Shown one piece after another: positions 23,440-34,199 of a stretch of DNA of 64,000 bases (position 1 is its first letter; every line of letters begins with the position of its first letter). The position numbers and the translations under genes are program-made. The DNA is from Ailurus styani. Its lineage: Eukaryota > Chordata > Mammalia > Carnivora > Ailuridae. Under the pieces are notes generated by a model. The model was given only the letters and a program-made list of their open reading frames with translations. It was not told where the DNA came from and ran no database searches. Location: NCBI GenBank assembly GCA_002007465.1, contig LNAC01000003.1:9833515-9897514 (forward strand), read 5' to 3'.

Positions 23440-24010
23440 TACCTGTCTTTTATGAAGAGTAGCAAATGAATGGTCCAGACAGTAAATGCTACAAATTCTT
23501 AAGAAAGTGAGGTGACAGTCTGATTGCAGCTTGGCAGAGAAGGCATTCTGATTAGTAGAGCTATGGACAGGGCTTTGAAGGAATCGGGAGTGAACAGGCT
23601 GACAGAAGACATGGTTCACAAAATACAGCAGTTGAACAGTGGGGAGGTGGGTATGGTCAAAGTGTCATCTTTTAGAGCACACAGACTGTTCTAGACTAAA
23701 CCACCATGTTTCTGTAGGGGAGTGATAAGGACAAGATTGGACTGTAAGTCTGGAAATAAAGTTTCAAAGAACGTGCTAGGTTAAGGCGATATCCTGGGAA
23801 GCTTTTGAGATTGCTTTGGTGGGGATTTCCATGATAAAACTATTATATTGAGTATATCATTTGACAGTGACATTCAGGATTGATTGAAATAGAGAAAAAT
23901 ACTAGAGAGTGTTTACGAAGCCACCCAGAATAATCCAGGTGTGTTATGATCGCAGTGAAATGGAAAACAGAGGGTAGGCGCAGGTTGGTTTCACTTTAGC
24001 AGAAAGCCTC
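23440..24010 (-). repeat. Possible L2-type remnant (antisense)
   Basis: G/A-rich text such as CAGAGAAGGCATTCTGATTA, GGGAGTGATAAGGACAAGAT, ATCCTGGGAAGCTTTTGAGA and GAATAATCCAGGTGTGTTAT resembles the interior of antisense L2. Matches are scattered, so the call is tentative. Confidence 0.35.
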
Positions 24011-24270
24011 ACATTGGGAAACAGTAAACTCCTTGAGGGTGGGGGATAGGGCTTGACATTTTTTTATATACTTCCTTGAAACTGGCTTTATTTACATACA
24101 TACAGAGTGTTAATAATTAATATATGTAATTTTAGTTATGAAATTATCAAAAATTACTTGTATAATCATAAGCATTGGTGTTTCTGGGTCACATCAATGA
24201 AGCTTACATAATTCTTACATGCCATGACTTAGATGACAAAGATATTTCCTCTTTAGGAGGTAAGAAAAGC

Positions 24271-24306
24271 TATTTATTTATTTATTTATTTAAAGATTTT
24301 ATTTAT

Positions 24307-24342
<36 letters not shown>

Positions 24343-24425
24343 ACAAGCAGGGGGAGGGGCAGAGGGAGAGGGAGAAGCAGACTCCCCGCTGAGCAGGGAG
24401 CCCAATTCCCTTCGTGGGCTCAAAC
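24271..24425 (-). repeat. CAN SINE, antisense, head missing
   Basis: Antisense tail (TTTA)n then AAAGATTTTATTTATTTCAG, a (GA)n run and the body AAGCAGACTCCCCGCTGAGC and AGGGAGCCC. The tRNA-derived head is absent, so it is 5'-truncated. The longest open frame in the window (137 codons, 24175-24588) runs through it and is Arg/Glu-rich because of the GA run; it is not a gene. Confidence 0.88.
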
Positions 24426-25143
24426 TCTTGATTTGGAAAATTCTTTTGCTTTAAGTTCATGCCCAGTTACATTACTAAGTGAACAGAATAGTCCATTTAA
24501 CACCTTACCCTTCAAATCCCAGAAGAAGATGAAAAATATGTTTCTGCACAAAACGTTCAAATGTATTCCTGAAACAAATGGTGTGTGATAAAAAAGCTCA
24601 TTTGCAGATTGTTGCTAATTGTGTCTCTTACATATACTTTTGCTTCATTCAATGTGAAATACGGGGTAAAAAAATGATTATATGTTTCAGAGAAGAAAAA
24701 ATTTACTGCCTGCATGCTATAAAATTTAATGGCCTTTCCTTTTATAATGTTTTATCATTGGCTGCAATGGATTAGGACAGCTTTCATGGTGGAATTGTGA
24801 ATAATTAAATGTTCACATGTGAAGCAAAGTGGGAAGATATTAGAATCCTATCTAGAGGATACTACAACTGTCAGATATTATAAAGTATTTGAGCGGAGAG
24901 CAAAAAAAAAAATGCTGATTACCACCATGAAATATTCTCATAGTAGTCACTGAATTTTTTTTTTCTTTTCTTATCTAAATGTCTCTGAAAAGTTTGAGAC
25001 ATTACTTTTTCTTCCTTTATTGGGTGGTTAGAAAATGGATCTTGGTTAACATAATTTCTTACTGCCAAAAATAGCAACTATTTTATGAGCGTGCTTTCTA
25101 AAATCGTTCTTCAATAGCTATGTTTCAGCCAGTTGCATAATGA
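24426..25143. other. AT-rich DNA, nothing recognised
   Basis: No named repeat or exon seen. There are an A-rich run at 24902-24912 and a T-rich run near 24956-24964. Confidence 0.35.
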
Positions 25144-25465
25144 GTGTTAGGGATTACATGTTTGTGTCCCCTCCAAAGTTCTTATGCTGAAACTCTACCC
25201 TCCAGTAAGATGGTATTAGGAGGCAGGCTTATGGGAAGCAATTAGGTCATGAAGTTGGAGCTCCCCAAATGGGATTAGTGTCTTTTGAAAAGAGGAAGAG
25301 CACTAAATCCCTCTCTCTGCCATCTGAAGATAGAAGATGACCACCTATAAACCAGAATCAGGACCATCATCAAAAACTTGACAGTGCTGACACTTTGATC
25401 TTAGATTTCCCTGCCTCCAGAACTGTGAGACAAATTTCTTTTGTTACAGCAGCCTGAACGATGAC
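25144..25465 (+). mobile_element. MLT1A/B-like MaLR LTR
   Basis: Ordered matches: TTTGTGTCCCCTCCAAAGTT, GATGGTATTAGGAGGCAGGC, AATTAGGTCATGAAGTTGGA, AAATGGGATTAGTGTCTTTT, TTGATCTTAGATTTCCCTGC, CTCCAGAACTGTGAGACAAA and TTTTGTTACAGCAGCC. The middle is shortened relative to a full-length copy. Sense orientation; no internal region. Confidence 0.85.
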
Positions 25466-25492
25466 GGGGTGGGGGGTAGGGGGGCTGCTGGG
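25466..25492 (+). other. Potential G-quadruplex motif
   Basis: Four G-runs (G4, G6, G6, G3) separated by T, TA and CTGCT lie directly after the MLT1 LTR. This meets the usual pattern of four runs of at least three G with short loops. Folding is inferred, not shown. Confidence 0.7.
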
Positions 25493-26497
25493 CGCTGTTG
25501 AGGTGCTATGTGTTGGCTACTAAAAACTCACAGCTTCCCCTTTCTTCAGATACTTGCCCTTGGCCAAGTGAGAGCCCAAGAGCTGCCCTGGGAGGCTTAC
25601 AGCTGTCCTCTACCCCCTGGAGAGGAGCAATCTCAGCCATACATTTCTAGTATAAGACACAAAGGGCTGGCCTCCTCACATCAATGTAGGATGCGTTTTG
25701 TGATTCAGCTTGAGCACCAGAACGTCTTGGTGGAATCAGGCAGCAGTGTCTCTAGGTGAAGGCCATAGTTTGTTTAGCTTCTATTTGTCTGCCCTGTTTC
25801 TCCTGTGTCATTCATACCCCTTCCCTGAGAGCACTTCCCCCAAACAGGAATTCCTATCTCAGGCTCTGCTCCCATGGAACCCAACCTAAGACATTGTATA
25901 TCTATACACAGAATTAAGTTGGCACCTGAGAAGACTCTGCTGCTTCTAGGCCTGTCCAGGCTCTTTAAATCTGCAGACACAGCTGACCCCTAAAACACCT
26001 CACCAACAAAAGGCAATTCCTGAGGGTTTCTCATTCTTTTAATTTCCAATTTGTTCCTGAGTCACTTGCTCAACCTTTTTCACTCGGACCTCTGGTGCCA
26101 GCCAGACTGCAAAGTTGTCTTCCGTATACTTTCTGGCTCCTTTAGCCCATTACATTTCCCTTCTGGGTACATTGAACTCCTCTGAAGCTCTCTAACTGCT
26201 TCAGCACTGCTAGGCCTGGTGTTTTCCTTAGCGTTCTGCTGAGGGGGCACCTGCCCCTCAACCCTGCCTTCACGTCCTGGGAGAATGTAGGGTACGGAAG
26301 GAAGGGAAGGAGGTCAGGTGTTGTTTCATTCTGTTTTGATAACGTGTAAGGAAAAAAAGTTAAGGGAATAGATCTTCCATGATAATTTCCAGGATAGATG
26401 ACAAAATAATGTCAATGAGCCAAAGAGAAAATACAGTGGTACCCCAAGACGGGGAAGCAGTATGGATCCCTCTGAGAATTTGTCATGGAAACCACTG
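25493..26497. other. Less AT-rich unassigned DNA, possibly an old LTR
   Basis: The base composition is clearly less AT-rich than the surroundings. An 83-codon plus-strand frame (25508-25759) has no recognised domain. CTCCCATGGAACCCAACCTA near 25869 resembles the end of several old LTR-type repeats, but I cannot name one. It could also be single-copy sequence. Confidence 0.3.
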
Positions 26498-26515
26498 CCC
26501 CCCCCCCCCCCCCCC
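26498..26515 (+). repeat. Poly(C) homopolymer, 18 bp
   Basis: Eighteen consecutive C, followed by GCACAATGG. Long C homopolymers are rare in mammalian DNA. The proline run in the 128-codon frame that crosses it is a consequence of this tract. Confidence 0.9.
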
Positions 26516-27039
26516 GCACAATGGAACATTAAGCCAAGGGTCAAGGCAGATAAAAACTGCAGGAGCTCAGGAAACAGTGAGAAACCACAGTCATCAGCAA
26601 AGGCTGCACTTCCAGGCAGGATGCTTTGTAAGTGAGAAGACTGGTGTTTACTATTCCCCCTGCTGTTTATCCCCCTATAGCCAAATTACTACGATTTTTT
26701 TTTTATTGTTACTTGGGGAAATTTATTTAGAGAACAAAGATAGTAATTTTATCTTTTTCAGTTAAATAGATAAAAATCTCTTAAAAGTAGTGACTGAATA
26801 AAATGAAATAGGGACCAACATTTTGTGTGTCTATCCATGTTCATATCTGTCCATATCTTGTCTGTTAGCAAACTAGACAACAAGATAAGATTGTGGTTTT
26901 TTTGCTTGTTTTTTTGAATTTGGGAGGAAGGAAGCTTGGGTGAGGGGCTTAGGGAGCAGTCCAATTCTGTTATCAGGTTATAACAATAACAATAAATGTA
27001 GCTGATAATTATGGTATATGTATTCTGCCAGACATATTC

Positions 27040-27205
27040 CATTAACCATTTTACATATCATATCTTATTGAATCCATATAACAAATCAATGAAATAAGTG
27101 TTATTATATTGCATATTTAGGAACAAGACAACCAAAGCACAAAGAGATTAAATTTACACAGCTATTAGTAAAGCCAGGGATGGAATTTGAGAGACCAATC
27201 AGAAG
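27040..27205 (-). repeat. MIR SINE (antisense)
   Basis: ATCTTATTGAATCCATATAA, AATGAAATAAGTGTTATTAT, CCAAAGCACAAAGAGATTAA, ATTTACACAGCTATTAGTAA and CCAGGGATGGAATTTGAGA match antisense MIR in order (consensus: 'TCATTTAATCCTCACAACAA', 'GCACAGAGAGGTTAAG', 'CACACAGCTAGTAAGTGGC'). Confidence 0.85.
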
Positions 27206-27353
27206 ATGTAGCAAACATTAGCTAGCTGTCCTGAGCATCACTTCTTGTTTCTCTTGGTAAGAGAAGTTTTACTTGAACTATGAGCGGTCGTGTTACTAGG
27301 ATCTAGCCTATGAGAAGTGCTGTGTACAGCTTCTGAGTTGTGGGATGAAAAGG

Positions 27354-27387
27354 AAAAAAAGAAAGAAAGAAAGAAAGAAAGAAAGAA
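27354..27387. repeat. (GAAA)n microsatellite
   Basis: About seven GAAA units after a short A-rich lead. No retroelement body is recognised next to it. Confidence 0.9.
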
Positions 27388-27399
27388 CACACACTTTTC

Positions 27400-28289
27400 G
27401 TGTTTTCAACCCACTTCCCATTGCCTGGGATGTGAATAGGTTAATCGAGCTAAAATACTTGGCGCAGACCATAAGGCAGAAAGAAATAACCTATGAGGAT
27501 GGCAGAGGGGTGAAATAAATGAAACCCAGTTCCCTGCAAGTTGTGGAGCTATATTACCAATCTTGGACTCTCCAGACTTTTAGATGAAAGAAACGCAAAG
27601 TTCTATTTCACTCGAGTCATGTTCTTTTGGGATTCTTGTTTAAGCAGCCTAACTTATATAATATTCATTGATTCAGAGAAGCAGCATAATTTATCGGAAG
27701 AAGCATTGGACAGGGCATCAGGAGACCAGAAAGCTGGAAAATTGTTCTGAGGCAAAAATTATGATTGTAGACAAATTATGGAGTGATGGGTAAAATGAGT
27801 GAGTTAGAATACATATAACATCAGACCACTTCTCATTGAATTTTAAAATGCTGTAAAAACAATTTAAAGAGATGAATAAAAATACACAATATCACCTAAT
27901 CAGTTTGGGAGACGTTAATGAATTACTTGACTTTTATAGCTAGGTAAGTATGAGACTCATATCTTTAAAAAATTGCTTATACAAAATTGATTCTGTTTCT
28001 ACAAATTTGATTTATGAGTAGGTTCACATTTCTCTACATAACCACCAATGAATTAAACATACTATATAAATATTACCACTCACATGATAAAACATCTTCT
28101 TGAAAAGCTCTTAATTTTAAATTTGCCTTTGTAAAAAATGGAAAAGCAGTCTGTTACTGGAATTTTTTAATATGTATCTGTCACATCTATTGCTTATATT
28201 CTAAGCATTATATAATATTTTTTATATTGAAAAATATCAGCATCGACATAAGTATTTTTAAGGTTTCAAATATGTTGACAGAGTGGGAA
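27400..28289. other. AT-rich DNA, nothing recognised
   Basis: No named repeat or exon identified. Confidence 0.35.
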
Positions 28290-28440
28290 AGCCCAACAGA
28301 GGGTAAACCCCATAAGGGCAGGGCCCAACACCTGTTTCCGTCACTGCTTCCTTCTCTGTGTGCACCCGTAGGCATGCCATGTTGTAGAAATGCTGTAGGT
28401 ATTTTTTGAATGAATAGATGAACGAATGTAAGTACTGCAC
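28290..28440 (+). repeat. L2 LINE 3' end (sense)
   Basis: GTAAACCCCATAAGGGCAGG then GCCCAACACCTG and GTAGGTATTTTTTGAATGAA match the L2 terminus (approximately CATGAGGGCAGGGACTTTGTCTG to GTTTGTTGAATGAATGA). Confidence 0.7.
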
Positions 28441-28524
28441 TGTGATAGGTGATTAACATCAACTGTGGATGAAATCTGCCCACAGTGAAACCTTTTTGGA
28501 AGATGATCCTAAACCATAGTACAA

Positions 28525-29002
28525 CAGTCCCCAACTTAAGCTAGTTCAACTTACGACTTTTTACTTTACAGTGGTCGGAAATAGATGCCCATTCAGTAGA
28601 AACTGTGCTTGGAAGTTGACTTTTGCTCTTTTCCCAGGCTAGTAACATGTGGTACAATCATCTCTTGGGATGCCGGGCCGTGACAGTGAGCCACAGCTCC
28701 CATGCAGCCATGTGATCACAACATAAACAACTGAAACACACAAAACCATTCTGGTTTTCACTTTTGGCACAGTATTCAATAAATTGCATGAGATGTTCAA
28801 CACTTTATTATAAAATGGTCTTCGTGTTAGATGTTTTTGCCTAACTATTGGCTATGTAAGTGTTCTGAGCACATTTTAAGGTAGGCTAGGCTAAACTATA
28901 ATGTTCTGTAGCTTAGGTAAATTAAATCCATTTCAACTTTTTATTTCCAACTTACAATGGGTTTATTGTGACATAACCCCATCACAAATCAAGGATAATC
29001 TT
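28525..29002 (+). mobile_element. Tigger-like non-autonomous DNA transposon, near complete
   Basis: It begins CAGTCCCCAACTTAAGC and continues TTCAACTTACGACTTTTTAC, CATTCAGTAGAAACTGTGCT, CAATAAATTGCATGAGATGT, TTCTGAGCACATTTTAAGGT and GGCTAGGCTAAACTATAATG. It ends ACATAACCCCATCACAAATC and AAGGATAATCT. This is a widespread mammalian DNA transposon that I place in the TcMar-Tigger group; the family name is not asserted. Inverted ends are decayed, and no transposase frame is present. Confidence 0.7.
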
Positions 29003-29250
29003 ACTTATCTCATTAAAAAAGAGTTTCCATTTAGTCATATAAGACTTAATTTATTAACAATATTTTGTTGGCTTTTTTTTTCAGTGCCAGTTTTTATTTC
29101 CTATAATAACTGTTAATCTTAGTACTCAATTCTCATCTTCTTATGTCATTTAAGATTTAAAATGTTTCTCTATTCTCAGAAAGTTCAGGAATTCATGCTA
29201 AGTCCCACATCTACTGTCCAGTTTATCAAATTTTCTAAATTACTCTCTTC

Positions 29251-29432
29251 GGGGGGTTGGGTGACTCAGTTGGTTAAGTGTCCGCCTTCAGCTCTGGTAA
29301 TGATCCTGGGGTCCTAGGATCAAGCCCTGCATCGGGCTCCCTGATTAGTGGGGAACCTGCTTTTCCCTCTCCCCACACCCCACTGGTGTGTTCTCTTGTA
29401 CTTTCTCTCAAATAAATAAATCTATAAGTAAA
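29251..29432 (+). repeat. CAN SINE with 15 bp target duplication
   Basis: GGGGGGTTGGGTGACTCAGT head, TTGGTTAAGTGTCCGCCTTC, CATCGGGCTCCCTGATTAGT and a CAAATAAATAAATC tail. TAAATTACTCTCTTC (29236-29250) recurs as TAAATAACTCTCTTC (29433-29447). It has the older TTAAGTGTC head form and is moderately diverged. Confidence 0.93.
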
Positions 29433-29477
29433 TAAATAACTCTCTTCAACCATCCCTCAGAGTAAGAAGTTCAGGTA

Positions 29478-29485
29478 TTTTCTTT

Positions 29486-29549
<64 letters not shown>

Positions 29550-29552
29550 TTT
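29478..29552. repeat. (TTTC)n microsatellite grown from a SINE tail
   Basis: About seventeen TTTC units abut the tail end of the antisense SINE that starts at 29551. On the SINE's own strand this is a (GAAA)n array downstream of AAAATCTTAAA, so it probably arose from the SINE's A-tail. Confidence 0.9.
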
Positions 29553-29726
29553 AAGATTTTATTTATTTATTTGAGAGAAAGAGAGAACATGAGAAGGGAG
29601 AGGTCAGAGGGAGAAGCAGACTCCTTGCCAAGCAAAGAGCCTGATGTGGGACTTGATCCCAGGACTCCAGGATCATGACCTGAACTGAAGGCAGTTGCTT
29701 AGTCAACTGAGCCACCCAGGTACCCC
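29551..29726 (-). repeat. CAN SINE (antisense)
   Basis: TTAAGATTTTATTTATTTAT, AGAAGCAGACTCCTTGCCAA, CTTGATCCCAGGACTCCAGG, ATCATGACCTGAACTGAAGG and the reversed head CAACTGAGCCACCCAGGTAC. It lies 118 bases from the sense SINE at 29251, forming an inverted pair. Confidence 0.93.
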
Positions 29727-31059
29727 TTTGCTTTTCTGACAAATGCTTGCTCCCTAGGACTTACAGTTAAGATACGCTTCAAGAGTCTGCTACTACTGTT
29801 GGCCCATTTCCATCAGATCAGCCATGCTAAATTGTTAAATTCTGGAGAGCTTTTAATATGCATATTAAGTAAAGGGAGGGATTTAATTTTATGAAAGGTA
29901 CATGTAAGTTTTTTTTATTTCCCATGTGTGTTGTGTATAACATGATTATATGTCAGCAACATGAAAGACTGATTGAAAAAACAGAAAATAACAACAAAAA
30001 ATTCTAATATGTGGTATGTATATTATGTTAGTGGAGAAATTTTTTCCAAACCAGAAAAAAATGTTTTTAAATGTTTAGGGAATGGTCAGATTGACTTCTA
30101 TATCCTGCACATCAGCTCGCAAGAGAAACTCTTTCAACAGCTGTGAAGTAGTAAATGAAATATTGACTGAGTTACTTGTCATTTAATTTGCAATGATTTC
30201 AGTGCTTTTCAAGTACTAGGCAAGGCACGGGGTATAATTCAATTGTATCCTTTCTTGTAATTTGAAGATGCAACACAAGTCACAAGTTAACTGGACCACA
30301 GGAAGGTTAATGCAGGTTATGAAAATTAATTAGTAAATATCATGGCATGGGTGATGAGTTATTCAGCATTTTCCTGTTTACCTCTTCCCCCTACATTTTA
30401 GTTAAAATTCAGTATTAAATATTTCACAAGTTTTTATTCCATTTTGGTATATAGTTCTTACATGGACACTTTGTAATCATTACTGAATTTGTGCACTTAA
30501 CCACTAAAGAGTCATGTTTAGGGAGTGATCTGTTTCAGAATTATTCCCTGGAAGCTTTGGCAAATTCTGATTTTAGTCTCTGCTGTGTGTATTATTTTCC
30601 GACCTAATTAAGAAAGGTTCATTTTGAGAAAAAATTTGGGGAATGCTAGACTCTAGACTAAAGCATCCATTTCTTTAATCAGTCTTAATTAACTGTTACA
30701 TAAAAGTTTTAATGGCCCCTATATTAACTTTATTTCTTTTTACAAAGCTGAACTATATAACTAACTTTATTAGAGTTGAACTGACTTCTCAGCCAAATCC
30801 TTATTTTCATTTTATTCCAAATCAAACTTTTTGAATTAGGAAGACAGGACGAGATTAGTGGCCCTGGAAAATCTTACTATTCCATTTTAGATATAAATCA
30901 CCAGGTCTGGAACATGACTTAGATCCTCAAGTGTCGCCTAAGAAATAGGTGAAAGAAAATGATTTTACATCATCAGAGAGAGATGATCAGATACACCAAA
31001 TTCCAGTTTCTGATGGGCTATCATGTCAGTTTGATTTTGATCTGATTGATATTGATTGA
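29727..31059. other. AT-rich DNA, nothing firmly recognised
   Basis: No named family or exon. Positions 30495-30665 contain phrases faintly like MER5 elements, too weak to call. Confidence 0.3.
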
Positions 31060-32165
31060 TATATGTTACATGTATTTCTATGTACTTCTGTGTATCCATC
31101 CTCTCAGTTACTCAAGACAACCAAGAATCTTTCTTTCCCCTTCTTTATTCTGAATGCACATGTCCCCTCTATTGCCACATCCTGTTGGTTTTAGCAATAA
31201 AATTAAAAAAACAACAACAATAATAAAATCTATTGGGAGTGAGTGCTTCCATTTTACTCAGTCTTCATGGCCATTGCTGTAATCAAAGGCACCATGATAT
31301 CTTCCAGAACAATTCCAGTAGCCTCTTAGTTGATCTCCCCACATACCTTCTTCGCTTTCTAAAATTCATTCTTCACCCAGTGACTAGACTGCTTTTGAAA
31401 ACATAAATCAGATCATGTTAACCTGTTAAATGTCACCAAAGTTTTACCATTATGTATTGAATCCAAATTTCTTATCATTCCAATCTGTCTGCCATAGCTG
31501 TGCGACTCTCCTATCTATGTTCTATGCCTAGATGTACCTCGGCCTTCTTTTGTTTCCTTAAATACAGCAGAGGCATTATTTGGTTGTTGTTTGTTTTTAT
31601 TTTTATTTTTTTTTTAAAGATTTCATTTTTATTTATTTGACACAGAGAGAGAGAAATTACAAGTTGGCAGAGAGGCAGGCAGAGAGACAGGGAGAGGAGG
31701 AAGCAGGTTCCCCGCTGAGCAGAGAGCCCCATGTGGGCCTCCATCCCAGGACCCTGAGATCATGACCTGAGCTGAAAGGAGAGGCTTTAACCCAATGAGC
31801 CACCCAGGCACCCTGTTGTTTGTTTTTAAATATCAGAACCTCTGCTCATGCTACTCCATATACTATAATGTAATTTCCTCTAGACTTGATATGACTGACT
31901 CTCAATTATTCTTCAAATCTTATCTTAACTTTTATTTCCTTAGAGAATTTTTCCCAGACGCCCACAATCTGACAGGATCTTCCAATCATTCTTTTACCTA
32001 TTTTTTTTCTTGATTGGTTGATACCTTTGTGTCATCATGGGTGTATTTGTTTCCCTTCAGAAAGCTTATCTTTCAACCAACTTCTAGGATCCACTGAAGG
32101 CATGGACTGTGTGTATGTAGTTCGCTCAGGGGCGAGCATAAATCTATATTCAATTTTCTAAACAT
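31060..32165 (+). repeat. L2 LINE, long sense remnant split by a SINE
   Basis: Phrases typical of sense L2 3' sequence are in order: TTGATCTCCCCACATACCTT, GACTAGACTGCTTTTGAAAA, AAATCAGATCATGTTAACCT, ATTGAATCCAAATTTCTTAT, CTGCTCATGCTACTCCATAT, GAGAATTTTTCCCAGACGCC and GCATGGACTGTGTGTATGTA. An antisense CAN SINE (31600-31813) interrupts it. Old and without usable coding sequence. Confidence 0.75.
31600..31813 (-). repeat. CAN SINE (antisense), perfect 15 bp target duplication
   Basis: T-rich tail, AAAGATTTCATTTTTATTTA, GACACAGAGAGAGAGAAATT, AAGCAGGTTCCCCGCTGAGC and the reversed head TTTAACCCAATGAGCCACCC ending GGCACCC. TGTTGTTTGTTTTTA flanks it exactly (31585-31599 and 31814-31828). GGCTTTAACC is the reverse of the GGTTAAAGCC head variant. 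Inserted into an old L2. Confidence 0.96.
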
Positions 32166-32256
32166 CAGTTTCAAAAATGATGGATTTTCTAAACCATAAG
32201 TATATATTTTTTGAGATGTAAATAATTTGAAATGGTATAAAAACTGGAAACTCTTT

Positions 32257-32450
32257 GGGTGCCTGGGTGGTTCAGTCAGTTAAGCCGCTGCCCTCAGCTC
32301 AGGTCATGATCCCAGGGTCCTGGGATCGAGTCCCACATCCGGCTTCCTGCTTGGCGGAGAGCCTGCTTCTCCCTCTCTCTCTGCCTGTCACTCTACCTAC
32401 TTGTTCTCTCTATCTCTCTGTCAAATAAATAAAAATCTTAAAAAAAAAAC
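32257..32450 (+). repeat. CAN SINE, perfect 15 bp target duplication
   Basis: GGGTGCCTGGGTGGTTCAGT, CAGTTAAGCCGCTGCCCTCA, TCCCAGGGTCCTGGGATCGA and a CAAATAAATAAAAATC tail with A10. AACTGGAAACTCTTT flanks it without mismatch (32242-32256 and 32451-32465). The head has TTAAGCCGC rather than TTAAAGCC, so it belongs to a different subtype from most young copies here. Confidence 0.96.
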
Positions 32451-32465
32451 AACTGGAAACTCTTT

Positions 32466-32783
32466 GAAATAATTGATAACTTACATGTGTACCTCTTTGA
32501 TCATCTTCCTTATTTTATAAGTAATTAATAATTATACTTAAGGTCTGTTGAACTTTACAAAATATTACCAAACACCTTTTTAATAAAACAAACCTAAGTA
32601 TTAGAACTTATGGAAGTTATAAAGAACAGCATCGTGATTGAGCAGTGCCTTTAGAAGTGGGGAGTCAAAACTGATATTTACACAGTTTGGGTGTCTGGAC
32701 TTAGTGGTTTAAGGTGAATTTTTCAAGGCAGGCAACTAATTAGGAATAGAATATTTACTATAAAATACTATAGTATTGATGGG
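32466..32783. other. AT-rich DNA, nothing recognised
   Basis: Short gap between two SINEs with no recognised element. Confidence 0.35.
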
Positions 32784-32800
32784 CAAAGAAAAACATTTTA

Positions 32801-33021
32801 TTTTTTTTAATTTTTTATTTATTTATTTTTATTAAAGATTTTATTTATTTATTTCACAGAGGGAGAGAGATCACAAAGAGGCAGAGAGGCAGGCAGAGAG
32901 AGGTGGGGGAAGCAGGCTCCCCGCTGAGCAGGGAGCCCGATGCGGGCCTCGATCCCAGGACCCTGAGATCATGACCTGAGCCGAAAGCAGAGGCTTTAAC
33001 CCACTGAGCCACCCAGGTGCC
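32801..33021 (-). repeat. CAN SINE (antisense), perfect 17 bp target duplication
   Basis: T-rich tail with TTTATTTATTTATTTTTATT, AAAGATTTTATTTATTTATT, AGGCAGAGAGGCAGGCAGAG, CTCCCCGCTGAGCAGGGAGC and the reversed head TTTAACCCACTGAGCCACCC. CAAAGAAAAACATTTTA flanks it exactly (32784-32800 and 33022-33038). Intact and apparently young. Confidence 0.96.
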
Positions 33022-33038
33022 CAAAGAAAAACATTTTA

Positions 33039-34199
33039 AAGAGAGTATTTTAATAGTTAAATTGTTTGTGATAACTGAATTGTTTATCCAGGTGAGCAAA
33101 ATGCTATCTTTGATAAATCTACAGGAATTGCCTAAAGCAAAGAATAAAGTTATTTTACAGTCTTAACTTTGCACAAACTCTCCTGATGCATGTAAAAAAG
33201 TCATGTTGACACAGGTGGTTGTAATTATTAGTGCTATTAGCTAGGTCATGTTTGATGAAGGTGGTCACAGTTCTTCTGCAGAATAATGCTACTATATACC
33301 TACAGAAAAAGGATTTTACTGTATCTTCTGTAAGAGAGACAAAAAAGAAACAACTTTTCCAGAGTGTATTTAATGAACAGAAAAGTAGGATGAGAGAAGA
33401 TAGTTGATAAAATTGGCTCTCCAGTCTAGGGCACTGTTTCTCAAAGGATGGTTTGAAGAATATGGCTTCTAAAGGAAACTTCCAGATATTATGCTAAAGT
33501 CTGTCTTCAAATACATTGGAAGACAATGAGTTAAATAATACTAGACAGGTATGGCTCTCGCTATTAAGGCATTTCAAAGCCCTTAATAGGTCAAAGTACA
33601 TTGTAAGCTTCTAACAGTGGGAAGAAATAAAGAACATTTGCCATATTTATTTGACCAAGGTAGAAGTATATTATATATAGTTTACTAGTGTGTGTGTGTA
33701 TATATATGTGTGTGTATGTATATATATTATATATATATATAATATATATATGGACCAATGAATAATGGAGCTCACCATTCGAAATGCTATTATAGCATTA
33801 AGAAATTATATAATTACATTGTTTTTCCCTTCAAAAGCATGTATGGATAAAAATCTATAACCAGGAATATTTGAAATTGCATATCAGGACATAAATAATA
33901 TTTTATAAATATTACCTGATGATCTTTTTGGAAACAAATAGAATACCTCATTTTGAATAGTTTTCTCATTTTGTACCTTTATTGTACTCTGAAATAAGAT
34001 TTGTGTAAACTTGATTCTTTTTCATTATAGAATGAAAATCTTATGACTATGAATGAAATTTTCAAGTACATCATATTTTCAGGGAAATTTCGGTGCATAA
34101 GAAGTTAATAAGTAATTTTGTACATAAAAGCAGTTGAGTTTACATTTCCTCATGACATTCACCATAGAACCAGTCTGACATATTCCAACTGCCTTTTCT
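33039..34199. other. AT-rich DNA with a TG/TA microsatellite
   Basis: No named family or exon. Positions 33688-33751 are TG units passing into TA units. Confidence 0.35.
33688..33751. repeat. (TG)n/(TA)n microsatellite
   Basis: Alternating GTGTGT and TATATA blocks, ending in self-complementary TATATATTATATATATATAT text that could form a cruciform. Confidence 0.88.

Noticed and set aside
24175..24588. Longest open frame in the window (137 codons, plus strand)
   Set aside because: It reads through an antisense CAN SINE and its (GA)n run, giving an Arg/Glu-rich stretch. No domain and no gene-like context.
26379..26765. 128-codon plus-strand frame
   Set aside because: Contains a proline run from the C18 homopolymer and no recognisable domain. 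It lies in unassigned non-coding DNA.
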